The notes beneath the pieces are model-generated. The model was not told the DNA's origin, ran no database searches, and saw only the letters and a program-made list of their open reading frames with translations. From IMG/VR virus record IMGVR_UViG_3300037285_000205, positions 1 through 24,204 of that record: a stretch of 24,204 nucleotides of DNA, one strand, 5' to 3'. This stretch comes from a virus. Below are positions 6,712-13,512 of this stretch, piece by piece. A program made the position numbers and the translations under genes. Every line of letters starts with the position of its first letter. Position 1 is the first letter of the stretch.

Positions 6712-6918
6712 ATGAGCCGTCCATTGCCAGAACACACAGTAGCAAATTTGTTTTATGCTTGGCGCACCCATTTTGGGGTTGAATGTCATCGTGAAGACAA
6801 CGACTCAACAGAAACTGAATTGTCGTTGGCTACACAGTTTGTTGCGCAGCATGAATATTTGGATTTATTTCCAGAAGAAGTTGCTGGCAGATATTACCAA
6901 TACAACCAACACAACTAA
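6712..6918 (+). CDS. Unknown small early protein, 68 residues
   Basis: No family recognised. The product MSRPLPEHTVANLFYAWRTH... is acidic and helical-looking, with LFYAWRTHFG near the N-terminus and EYLDLFPEEVAGRYYQY near the end. Two adjacent ATGs exist (6709, 6712). The second is taken because its distance from the AAGGAATA leader matches that in the two other genes with the same leader. It is the first gene of a short plus-strand island lying between gp19 and the endonuclease and opposite in direction to the structural genes, so it is probably transcribed early by host polymerase. Confidence 0.75.
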   Translation: MSRPLPEHTVANLFYAWRTHFGVECHREDNDSTETELSLATQFVAQHEYLDLFPEEVAGRYYQYNQHN

Positions 6919-6946
6919 ATAAAACAACTCCTTGAAAGGACACACT

Positions 6947-7090
6947 ATGTTTAACCCAATTATGTTCACCCTGAATGTTGTCTTTGTATGCGCGATGATG
7001 ACATTTTTGCCATCAATTGCATTTGCACTAGCAAATTCATTCTCAGGGTCCCGACACTTGTTCCATTACCCTTTTCAGAGCATTTCCTAA
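6947..7090 (+). CDS. Very small hydrophobic peptide gene, 47 residues (possible membrane or secreted peptide)
   Basis: The ORF begins MFNPIMFTLN and runs through an uncharged hydrophobic stretch (residues 5-29, ending SIAFALA) before a polar, slightly basic C-terminus. That looks like either a single transmembrane helix or a signal peptide with an AFALA-type cleavage site at about residue 29. A good ribosome site (AAAGGA, 6 bases upstream) and position 28 bases after the preceding early gene support translation. No homologue is recognised. Small early phage membrane peptides often act on host envelope or superinfection, but nothing here shows that for this one. Confidence 0.6.
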   Translation: MFNPIMFTLNVVFVCAMMTFLPSIAFALANSFSGSRHLFHYPFQSIS

Positions 7091-7106
7091 TGCATTTTGC
7101 AATTAG

Positions 7107-7268
7107 ATGAGAGTTCATAAAATACGATTCAGAACCCATAATTTGTGGTACGGGAATGTACGAGTGATGAAACGATTTATGAAACAAGAGCACAATGCCG
7201 TCATGAAATTAATATCACGGGATGACGGATATCGAACATACAAGGTCATTTGGCCAACATCTATCTAA
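7107..7268 (+). CDS. Possible very small basic protein, 53 residues
   Basis: Open frame MRVHKIRFRTHNLWYGNVRV..., strongly basic in the first half, ending DDGYRTYKVIWPTSI. It starts 16 bases after the hydrophobic peptide gene and is on the same strand and presumed transcript. No clear Shine-Dalgarno precedes the ATG at 7107; a second in-frame ATG at 7167 would give 33 residues. The amino-acid composition (balanced, with aromatic residues and few rare codons) looks protein-like, but the frame is short enough to be chance. Function unknown. Confidence 0.35.
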   Translation: MRVHKIRFRTHNLWYGNVRVMKRFMKQEHNAVMKLISRDDGYRTYKVIWPTSI

Positions 7269-7479
7269 CTACTGTGAAACCCGATAGACTATCATGAACA
7301 AGCCGAATAATAATATTTGATAGAGTCCGGGCTTTCCTAATAGCGATGTAAACGACACTGATTAGACCGTTAGGGAAAGTATTTAGATTGGTTGTGGATA
7401 CTGCGTTGACACAGATGTATTTTTGAGTCGTAGCAATACCTGTGGTGTGGATTAAACGCATTCTAGCAGTACAGACTAG
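7269..7479 (+). other. About 210 bases without a convincing gene before the terminator
   Basis: Plus-strand frames are rich in stops. The minus strand has one 75-codon open frame that begins at a GTG inside the terminator hairpin and looks spurious. I see no tRNA cloverleaf or T-arm motif. Since it lies between small genes and a strong terminator, it would be the 3' part of the plus transcript, so an untranslated or small-RNA role is possible, as is decayed sequence. Confidence 0.4.
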
Positions 7480-7501
7480 AAAAGGCACCTAGGTGCCTTT
7501 T
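7480..7501. terminator. Bidirectional intrinsic terminator
   Basis: Perfect inverted repeat with 9-base arms AAAAGGCAC / GTGCCTTTT around a CTAG loop. The A run on one side and T run on the other let it work on both strands. It lies between the ends of the convergent plus-strand early island and the minus-strand EDxHD endonuclease gene (6 bases past that gene's stop). Confidence 0.85.
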
Positions 7502-7507
7502 CATTTC

Positions 7508-9145
7508 TTATGCATTCCATACATATTTCATATTTCCACAATCCCATATTCTATTCCATCCTTCTTGTCGACGTAACTGAGATTCTGATATATTAGGGTC
7601 ATCGTTAGCTGTTTTGCGTAAATTGAAGCGATGCAATCGTTTTGTCCCGTTCACATACCAATAATTCAATCCTGTGAATTTTTCATCAGCGAATCCAATT
7701 TGTGTGTATACATTACCTGTATTCCAACGTAGATCACTATATGTCACAACTTGCTCTGGATTGTATAATTTCACAAAATATGAAAACAACTTACTGGCTG
7801 CACCAGGAATTTGATGATCTGCTGCCAAACAAAATCTTGACAATTCCCAATTTTTATGTCGCTTTGTGATATTCCCTTTGGTGAATGTCATAACTGCGAC
7901 AAGTATACCATTATGTGTTAGGCCTAGCTGTACACTGGCATTCATGTAACCTTGAATATGATGTGTCTCGACAAATTCTTTTGCATTAGCAGGGGCCAAC
8001 TCAACAAGCTGACATTTTCTTGCCCCTATTCTGTTACTATTTTTATTCAAGTGCAATTTAGTCATTAACCGATCTTTAACAATCTGTGACTTATGAATCC
8101 ATTCATCTTCAAAGATTGTTATCAATTTTATATTTTGTTCTTGACATCGCTTCATTTTATTAAAGTGGTATTTCTTGTCTAGTCGAGTATCGTTGTGCCA
8201 ATATAATCCACAATACTCAATAGCGATACCAAGCTCAGGTAACACTATGTCCAACTCATAAGGGGCAATAATAGTCCTGTCATTTTCTATTATTTTACCA
8301 TTGTATTGGTATGTTAACCAACGGTGGATTTCTTTTTCTGCTGCTGACCCTTTGCCATTTGTTCCTGCACACGACCCACACGGCGTTTGAAAATTTCGTA
8401 GTCTGTATTTAAACGTCTCTGATGGGATTGATTCATCTTTTTGACATTGCCTACAATGTATTTCTATTCTATTGTTTGGATTATCATATGAAGACAGTAA
8501 TGAAATATCGGGCGGAGAAATATTGATAATGTCAATTGCTGGCCCACATACTGAATTTAACTTACCAAGTTGATTAATTTTTGACTTTACTGCCCACGCA
8601 TCACTTCGATAATAGTTATCAACACCGTATGTTTGCAGCATTGTAGCTTTGATTTTGTCACTATGGCCTTCAAGTTGGCCTGCGTTTTCAACCCCATATC
8701 GCTCACGTAATGTTTTTCTACCTTTTGAATTAAATTCAGATGATCTAGATCTGGCGGCATCTTTAGTTTTCATGCTGACTTTGCTGCCATATTTTTCAAT
8801 GTTGGTGTTGATTCTCTTCTCTTGCATACTGTCTACATGTGCTGGGTTTGAAACGCCATATCTTGCCGTAAGTGACTCGCGCATTTTTTGAAAACTGTCA
8901 ATACCATTGTCTTTCTTTAACTGTTCTCTGCATTTACGACTGCAAGTCACCTTATTTCGTGCTGGCATGTTGTCACACACTTTACATTTTGGCGTAGGTG
9001 AGTCATTTAATAATAAATGACATTGATAGGCGAAATCTAATGTAGGATACAACATATCAAGGAAGTCGCGGTGGGCTTCCGTTAAATTGCGTTTTCTTGA
9101 GTTTTTTGGAACTGTTTCCAGTATTTCTTTAATAATATGTTTCAT
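7508..9145 (-). CDS. EDxHD (VSR-like) homing endonuclease with zinc-binding Cys pairs
   Basis: 545-residue free-standing homing endonuclease. N-terminal Cys pairs (C54/C57 and C68/C72) look like a zinc ribbon. Several YGV-type repeats (RYGVSNPAH at about 95, RYGVENAGQ at about 149, TYGVDNYYR at about 172) are typical of DNA-binding modules in this family. A second Cys set lies at C231/C234 and C256/C259. The nuclease core at about 268-350 reads AAEKEIHRWL, YELDIVLPELGIAIEYCGLYWHN, H327, and KLITIFEDEW, matching the PD-(D/E)xK-derived VSR/EDxHD fold. A C-terminal domain (about 365-545) follows. No Shine-Dalgarno precedes the ATG at 9145; instead GATAAATA ends 5 bases before it. It sits between the sheath and tube genes, a common type of site for such elements. 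Confidence 0.9.
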   Translation of the reverse strand: MKHIIKEILETVPKNSRKRNLTEAHRDFLDMLYPTLDFAYQCHLLLNDSPTPKCKVCDNMPARNKVTCSRKCREQLKKDNGIDSFQKMRESLTARYGVSNPAHVDSMQEKRINTNIEKYGSKVSMKTKDAARSRSSEFNSKGRKTLRERYGVENAGQLEGHSDKIKATMLQTYGVDNYYRSDAWAVKSKINQLGKLNSVCGPAIDIINISPPDISLLSSYDNPNNRIEIHCRQCQKDESIPSETFKYRLRNFQTPCGSCAGTNGKGSAAEKEIHRWLTYQYNGKIIENDRTIIAPYELDIVLPELGIAIEYCGLYWHNDTRLDKKYHFNKMKRCQEQNIKLITIFEDEWIHKSQIVKDRLMTKLHLNKNSNRIGARKCQLVELAPANAKEFVETHHIQGYMNASVQLGLTHNGILVAVMTFTKGNITKRHKNWELSRFCLAADHQIPGAASKLFSYFVKLYNPEQVVTYSDLRWNTGNVYTQIGFADEKFTGLNYWYVNGTKRLHRFNLRKTANDDPNISESQLRRQEGWNRIWDCGNMKYVWNA

Positions 9146-9150
9146 GCGTA

Positions 9151-9158
9151 TATTTATC
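9151..9158 (-). promoter_or_regulatory. T4-type late promoter octamer abutting the endonuclease start (GATAAATA)
   Basis: The minus strand reads GATAAATA, then TACGC, then the ATG at 9145. With the usual T4 late spacing the start point would fall on or next to the A of the ATG, giving a leaderless mRNA. GATAAATATAC is also the sequence of the late promoter before the 14702 gene. Confidence 0.65.
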
Positions 9159-9185
9159 GCTTACGACTGCAAAGTTGTTATAGGG

Positions 9186-9220
9186 GTAAACAAAGGCGGC
9201 GGTCCGCCGCCTTTGTTTAC
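9186..9220 (-). terminator. Strong GC-rich hairpin terminator after gp18
   Basis: Inverted repeat with perfect 17-base arms (GTAAACAAAGGCGGCGG and its complement) around one central base, with the T-rich side of the stem (TTTGTTT) at the 3' end. It begins 4 bases after the sheath stop codon. Being symmetrical it could act on either strand. Confidence 0.85.
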
Positions 9221-9228
9221 TATTTATA
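9221..9228 (-). promoter_or_regulatory. Perfect late promoter octamer overlapping the gp18 stop
   Basis: The minus strand reads TATAAATAGTA. It overlaps the gp18 stop codon and leads straight into the terminator hairpin at 9186-9220, so a transcript starting here would begin inside that hairpin. It may be a real promoter for the endonuclease or a chance match. Confidence 0.4.
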
Positions 9229-11692
9229 GTGCGCCTGTGTTGACGATACGAATCGGAATGTAGATAAATTCCACACTCTTTGTTGGAGCAATAGCAATGT
9301 CAATGTACAATTCATTACGGTCAATCCTGATTGGCGTGTTATTGCTTGCATCACAAACAACAGCAAAGTCAGTCAAGGCGCGCTTGGCTAATAAATCACT
9401 TAGGAAGTTGTTGAACAACAATACAGCACGATCACGTGTGGGCTTGTCATTTTGTTCAAACAACAATGGACGTGCAATTTCGTCAAAACGTTCACGCAAA
9501 AATGCAACCAAACGAGCTACGTTAACACGATCCAATGCACTCGATGTTGCATGCAGCGTCTTCTGACCAAAGATAACCACACCTTCTGTCGGGAAGTTGG
9601 CAATTGGATTCAGCTTGTTCAAGTATGCGGCATCACGTTGGCCTTGGCTAAGTGAAACAGCTTTAAACTCTTCTTCTGCTGTAATGTAACCAACTGCGGA
9701 TCCGTTTTGGACCACACCACGTGTTAGACCTGCTGGTGCAAACCATGGGTAGCTGATGTTATCACTGTACGCATATGAGTAAAGTACCATATGACTTGCT
9801 GGGACGGTAACTGTTGCGCCTGCTGGTGTTGTTGAGCGACCACTTGGGTAATAAACTGCTGAGTACGTATTCTTTGTAACCAATCCGTCATCACCATTTT
9901 CAGTTGCGCCTACACCAAGAACCCAGTTTGTAGCTTCAGTAGGTGTTTTGCGCATTGGTGTGTCAATGATAATAAACCCAGTTTCGCCACGGTCACTGTT
10001 GAGTGTAACTAATTCGTCTGTTAGCTCTGGGAAGTTAGGAGCACACAACAAAGTAAAGTTACGGTTTGGATCACGTAGATCATCGTTGCCTGCCACTGCG
10101 GCCTGCATTTTTGTAGCAACATAACGACGCTGAGCCAAACGACCAAACGCTCCGCTACCATCAGCATTGTTGACTACTGCGTTGACCCATGCATCAACTG
10201 TGCCTGCACCGCTGTTGATCAAGATATCTTCAGTCCATATACGCAATGTGCCTTGGCTGAATGCCATGTTTACTGCCAGCATATCACTAGGGTAAAGCAA
10301 TGCGTCTGGGCGACCATCAAAAGCTGTTGAGTTTGTGTCAACATCGCCGCTAACCAAAGTTGCACGGTCATCTGCTAGGAAGTCACCAAATAAAACACCA
10401 CGATCAGTTGTTTGATCAGTGTTATCATGTAACAACCATGCGGTGCCATTCCAACGGTAAATTGCTGGGTAAGCTGCTTCAACTGCGTCAGTTTTGACCC
10501 AAATGTCACTAGTTGTTAGTGCGTTGCCTGCTTTGTCAAGTGTTGGTGTTTTAACACTGTACTGGATGTCTGCGTCTGCAACACGTTCCCATACTGCACC
10601 AATTTTACGTAGAACATCAAGCTCAGTCTTTGTACCATCAAACCATAGTTGGCCAACAGTGGTTGGACCAGTTGGTGCTGCATCTTGTGCAGCAACCACA
10701 ACTTCGATTGATGCAACTGCACCTGCAGCGATAGTTGTAATTTCTACACCTGCGGTTGTTACTGCCAATACGTTGAGTGCTATGTTGGTGTTTGTCATTG
10801 TAGTTGTGATTGTAGCGGCTGAACTACCATCTTGTGCAACGTAGTTTCCAGCTGAGTTCTTAACACCTTCAACTGTAATCAGATCAAATACGCCATTTGC
10901 ATCAGCACGGTAAGCAACAATGTTGATACCTGCGCCTGGCTGTGTTGTTTTGATCCATACGTCGCCTGTAGCCGGTGATGCTGGTTGATTATAGTGTGGT
11001 GCAAAGGTATACGATTGTGTCTGTGCTGTTTCAGTTGCATCATCAAGTGCTGCCCATGCGCCGCCGACGCCGACAAAATACCCTAATGCCACACCAGTTG
11101 GGGATGCATTGTCATTTAATACTGCTACCAAATAGCTACCATTAACCACTGTGGCTGATGGTGCATATGTGCTGGGATCAGCAACTTCGCTTGCGTCCGC
11201 GTCAAGTTTAACTTCAACAGTTACAGACTGTGATACCCAAGCTGAACCGCTCCATTGGTGTAAACCATATGCACTGCCATCAGTGTCTAACCAGATTGTG
11301 TTGGCTGCAACTGGACCAGTTGGTGCAACGTCAGTTGCAATAAGTTCTGCCAAATCAACGTCAGCACGAACAACGTATGCCTGTGCGCCTTGACCCAAAT
11401 AACTATATGCAGCAAGTAAACCATATTCGCTAGTTTCTGCACCTTGTGCAACTGCAAATTTTGGATCACCAAAGAACTGTGTCAATTCACGCTGTGATGT
11501 TACTGGAATTACTTGACCTGATGTTGCAGATTTTGTAAATTTTGCGATGCCATCAGACTCAGTGCCTGTGGGATCAGTTTTGTCTTGTGCGGTTGCAACA
11601 ATGATAAGTGGGATGGTGCCAGCGCCTGGGCTGGCATAAGCGCTTTCATCTGTGATTGATACGTCAACGCCTGGTGATACTAGTATAGCCAT
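9224..11692 (-). CDS. 18: Tail sheath protein, gp18-like, with a large repeat insertion
   Basis: Contractile sheath subunit. The 822-residue product begins with the canonical MAILVSPGVDVSITD. It has the first sheath domain up to about residue 115 (SYLGQGAQAYVVRADVDLAEL) and, from about 430, the second half, including VLLFNNFLSDLLAKRALTDF and the diagnostic C-terminal VVCDASNNTPIRIDRNELYIDIAIAPTKSVEFIYIPI. Between them lie about 300 extra residues containing roughly five short modules of the type P-x-GD-x-W-[IFL]-x-T...Y-x-W-N-GTAW (near 124-153, 182-213, 237-269, 340-369 and 385-419). T4 gp18 is 659 residues, so this is a longer sheath with surface decoration domains. AGGAG lies 8 bases before the ATG and AATAAATACT lies further upstream. 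Confidence 0.95.
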   Translation of the reverse strand: MAILVSPGVDVSITDESAYASPGAGTIPLIIVATAQDKTDPTGTESDGIAKFTKSATSGQVIPVTSQRELTQFFGDPKFAVAQGAETSEYGLLAAYSYLGQGAQAYVVRADVDLAELIATDVAPTGPVAANTIWLDTDGSAYGLHQWSGSAWVSQSVTVEVKLDADASEVADPSTYAPSATVVNGSYLVAVLNDNASPTGVALGYFVGVGGAWAALDDATETAQTQSYTFAPHYNQPASPATGDVWIKTTQPGAGINIVAYRADANGVFDLITVEGVKNSAGNYVAQDGSSAATITTTMTNTNIALNVLAVTTAGVEITTIAAGAVASIEVVVAAQDAAPTGPTTVGQLWFDGTKTELDVLRKIGAVWERVADADIQYSVKTPTLDKAGNALTTSDIWVKTDAVEAAYPAIYRWNGTAWLLHDNTDQTTDRGVLFGDFLADDRATLVSGDVDTNSTAFDGRPDALLYPSDMLAVNMAFSQGTLRIWTEDILINSGAGTVDAWVNAVVNNADGSGAFGRLAQRRYVATKMQAAVAGNDDLRDPNRNFTLLCAPNFPELTDELVTLNSDRGETGFIIIDTPMRKTPTEATNWVLGVGATENGDDGLVTKNTYSAVYYPSGRSTTPAGATVTVPASHMVLYSYAYSDNISYPWFAPAGLTRGVVQNGSAVGYITAEEEFKAVSLSQGQRDAAYLNKLNPIANFPTEGVVIFGQKTLHATSSALDRVNVARLVAFLRERFDEIARPLLFEQNDKPTRDRAVLLFNNFLSDLLAKRALTDFAVVCDASNNTPIRIDRNELYIDIAIAPTKSVEFIYIPIRIVNTGAL

Positions 11693-11733
11693 TAAATATT
11701 CTCCTATTAAAACATATGGTCTTGCTCTAATAG

Positions 11734-11741
11734 TATTTATT
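11734..11741 (-). promoter_or_regulatory. T4-type late promoter octamer for gp18 (AATAAATA)
   Basis: The minus strand reads AATAAATACTA, 41 bases before the sheath ATG. It is the same string as before gp19 and separates the late sheath gene from the early dNMP kinase gene upstream. Confidence 0.7.
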
Positions 11742-11784
11742 CGCTAACTAGTTATCAGGGGCGGTTACGGACCTAACTACGTAC

Positions 11785-12411
11785 TTAACCAGTAATCGCT
11801 GAATGAATAGCCGTTGTAAGTGATTTCAAATCACTGTCATTGTGGATAGTTTTTTCATATTCAGTGGGATAATCCAACCAACGCCATTCACTTTGATGTA
11901 TTTCAGGATATTCATCCATCCATGATGTATCGTAGCGATTATCATTGATTGCTTTGTTTATCCATTCAGGCTCGGGTCCACGCTTTACACGCCACACTTC
12001 TCCGCCTAATCCACGAAGCATAGTGCCTTCATTGTAGAATCTTACATCAGGAATTACAAAATTTGTATCTGGATTCTCCACTAGCTTTCGCTTTACTGAC
12101 AATACCCATACTTCTTGATCAAAACCGGTGCGCATGCAATCCGTTCCAAATAACTGTAATACACTGCGCGGTGTAATATCACGGCCCAATTCAGTTGTCC
12201 AAAACTCGTCAGGAGTTTCACGCCACTCACGACTGATTTTTGTGTCACCTTCCAGCATTGGTCGATCCCATCCGAAAACAGCAGACACACCATCTTTTAG
12301 ATTGTCTGCAAAGCTCATTTTCATATAACCATAGTCTTCAACAAGAGTGTCGCTGACTGTGCCTTTTCCACAACCAATAAAGCCGCAGATGCCAATAATT
12401 TTTCTCTTCAT
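11785..12411 (-). CDS. 1: Deoxynucleoside monophosphate kinase, gp1-like
   Basis: Phosphorylates dNMPs to dNDPs to supply phage DNA synthesis. The 208-residue protein opens with a P-loop (IIGICGFIGCGKGTVSD, residues 4-20). It has an acceptor-site region MSFADNLKDGVSAVFGWDR, then RSVLQLFGTDCMRTGFDQEVWV and a Walker-B-like FVIPDVRFYNE strand, ending in a helical tail. These features fit the T4 gp1 family of P-loop dNMP kinases. The start at 12411 (MKRKIIG) is preferred because GGAGA lies just upstream; the in-frame ATG at 12423 overlaps that ribosome site. A sigma70-like promoter directly precedes the gene, and it is the last gene of an early minus-strand island next to the sheath gene. Confidence 0.88.
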   Translation of the reverse strand: MKRKIIGICGFIGCGKGTVSDTLVEDYGYMKMSFADNLKDGVSAVFGWDRPMLEGDTKISREWRETPDEFWTTELGRDITPRSVLQLFGTDCMRTGFDQEVWVLSVKRKLVENPDTNFVIPDVRFYNEGTMLRGLGGEVWRVKRGPEPEWINKAINDNRYDTSWMDEYPEIHQSEWRWLDYPTEYEKTIHNDSDLKSLTTAIHSAITG

Positions 12412-12434
12412 TATATTCTCCATGTATAACTGTT

Positions 12435-12463
12435 AGTATAACACAAAAAGTTAATAAAATCAA
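12435..12463 (-). promoter_or_regulatory. Sigma70-like promoter of the dNMP kinase gene
   Basis: Minus-strand TTGATT (12463-12458), 17-base spacer, TATACT (12440-12435), 23 bases before the kinase ATG. The -10 is 5/6 and the -35 is 4/6 to consensus. Confidence 0.65.
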
Positions 12464-12467
12464 GAAG

Positions 12468-12710
12468 TTATGTGAGGTCAGATTCTAGCTTTTGCAGGGC
12501 AGCTTGGTTGATTTGTGTTGTGATGTCCACAATCATTTGATCCAGTGCTGCTTCTGTGTGCTCCAGAATATTTTCAGTGAGGGCACAATATACCAGCTTA
12601 CCAGTTTCGCTCAATTGCCCGTATTGATCAAGCAAATACCACTTGGTATAATCTTGTAATAATAAAATGGCTTCGACGCGCTTGTCTGCTAACTTTCGGC
12701 TATCACTCAT
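12468..12710 (-). CDS. Unknown small early protein, 80 residues
   Basis: No family recognised. MSDSRKLADKRVEAILLLQD... is predicted mostly helical (VEAILLLQDYTKWYLLDQYG, LVYCALTENILEHTEAALDQMIVDIT, a Gln/Leu-rich tail), so a small helical bundle is likely. A GTG six bases earlier could also initiate, but the ATG at 12710 has AAAGG 8 bases upstream. The start is interlocked with the end of the upstream 51-residue gene (ATGAGTGA), indicating coupled translation. It sits just before the kinase promoter. Confidence 0.75.
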   Translation of the reverse strand: MSDSRKLADKRVEAILLLQDYTKWYLLDQYGQLSETGKLVYCALTENILEHTEAALDQMIVDITTQINQAALQKLESDLT

Positions 12711-12858
12711 TGTCACGGCCTTTGTGCTTACGCTTACGAGGGATGACTACCTCACGCTTGTTGGGGATGGTCTTGGGGCGGAATGGTCCATTGGGGTCAC
12801 GGATAATCATCGCCGCATAGTTGCGTGGCTTGGGCAGTTGGGGGCGATTTTTAGCCAT
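12703..12858 (-). CDS. Small basic protein, 51 residues, unknown
   Basis: The reading frame begins MAKNRPQLPKPRNYAAMIIR and ends in a Lys/Arg-rich tail (VIPRKRKHKGRDNE). The high proline and basic content suggests nucleic-acid binding or a ribosome- or polymerase-associated peptide, but no family is recognised. Support comes from the ribosome site (AAGGA, 9 bases before the ATG), from filling a 140-base gap between two co-directional genes, and from an 8-base overlap with the next gene. Confidence 0.7.
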   Translation of the reverse strand: MAKNRPQLPKPRNYAAMIIRDPNGPFRPKTIPNKREVVIPRKRKHKGRDNE

Positions 12859-12860
12859 TG

Positions 12861-13094
12861 TTACAGTCCTTCAGAGAGTTTTTTCATCATAGCATTATCA
12901 AGCTTGGATGTCAACGAATCATGTATGTATTGCAACCGCTTGTGGTTGTATGAAAATTTGATAGTTTTGATCAATGTGTTGCGGTCGCGGCGGAATGCCC
13001 TGATGTCCCACTTTTCCAATTCCACCAGCAACGCCAGCGATTCTTTACGCTGGGCTGCTACAGTAATGGAGTCTGTCCATTTATTATCAGGCAT
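12861..13094 (-). CDS. Unknown small early protein, 77 residues
   Basis: No family recognised. MPDNKWTDSITVAAQRKESL... is helical and basic (LELEKWD-like LLVELEKWDIRAFRRDRNTLIKTIKF, then NHKRLQYIHDSLTSKLDNAMMKKL). The ATG overlaps the preceding stop as TAATG, so translation is likely coupled; an alternative TTG start 15 bases upstream is less attractive. Part of the early minus-strand island that ends in dNMP kinase. Confidence 0.75.
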   Translation of the reverse strand: MPDNKWTDSITVAAQRKESLALLVELEKWDIRAFRRDRNTLIKTIKFSYNHKRLQYIHDSLTSKLDNAMMKKLSEGL

Positions 13095-13441
13095 TATGCA
13101 CCCGTCCAATCTGTGTTGTATACACCAGTGATTATGTTGCCGCGGGCAAAGTTGCGCGCTGGGGCGCTCCAGCCGGCAGCTTTTAGGATTGTTCCTTTTG
13201 GGAATTTTGCATCGGTGTCAACGTTGACAACAAAGCCCCAAACCCCACCCTGAGCACCTGTAATTTTGATGTACTTTTTACCCACAGTGTATGCAATGCC
13301 CTCAATAAATTCTTCAATCATTGTTTGGCGGTGGGCGGCGCGTTGCTCTGTAGCTGCTGGGCGGGCAGTGCTGTAACCTACATAGTTGTTACAAATGTTT
13401 GCTACCAGCATGTCGATTTCGTTTTGCATTGTGTGTGTCAT
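13094..13441 (-). CDS. Conserved small phage protein, 115 residues, unknown function
   Basis: No named function. After an N-terminal helix the protein reads YTVGKKYIKITGAQGGVWGFVVNVDTDAKFPKGTILKAAGWSAPARNFARGNI (about residues 51-103). The pattern 'GKKYIKI...VWGFV...G-x-I-x-KAA-x-W-x-APA-x-ARGNI' recurs in small early proteins of many T4-like and marine phages, suggesting a compact beta domain. It has its own sigma70-like promoter and the GCAAAAAAGGAATA leader with AAGGA as ribosome site, so early expression is likely. Confidence 0.8.
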   Translation of the reverse strand: MTHTMQNEIDMLVANICNNYVGYSTARPAATEQRAAHRQTMIEEFIEGIAYTVGKKYIKITGAQGGVWGFVVNVDTDAKFPKGTILKAAGWSAPARNFARGNIITGVYNTDWTGA

Positions 13442-13469
13442 GTTGTATTCCTTTTTTGCTTACTTGTTA

Positions 13470-13498
13470 TGTATAGCATCTAGACCAGGTACTGTCAA
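13470..13498 (-). promoter_or_regulatory. Consensus sigma70-like early promoter of the 13441 gene
   Basis: Minus-strand TTGACA (13498-13493), 17-base spacer, TATACA (13475-13470). The -10 region (GATGCTATACATAA) and the leader GCAAAAAAGGAATA are nearly identical to the promoter at 13928-13956. Confidence 0.85.
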
Positions 13499-13512
13499 CA
13501 AATGATTACCAA

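Noticed and set aside
7261-7488. Minus-strand 75-codon open frame between early island and endonuclease
   Set aside because: Starts with GTG inside the terminator hairpin, has no ribosome site and lies beyond the stop of the endonuclease gene after a terminator.
10494-10844. Plus-strand 116-codon frame in the sheath gene
   Set aside because: Antisense shadow of the repetitive gp18 insert; hydrophobic composition follows from complementing Ala/Thr codons.
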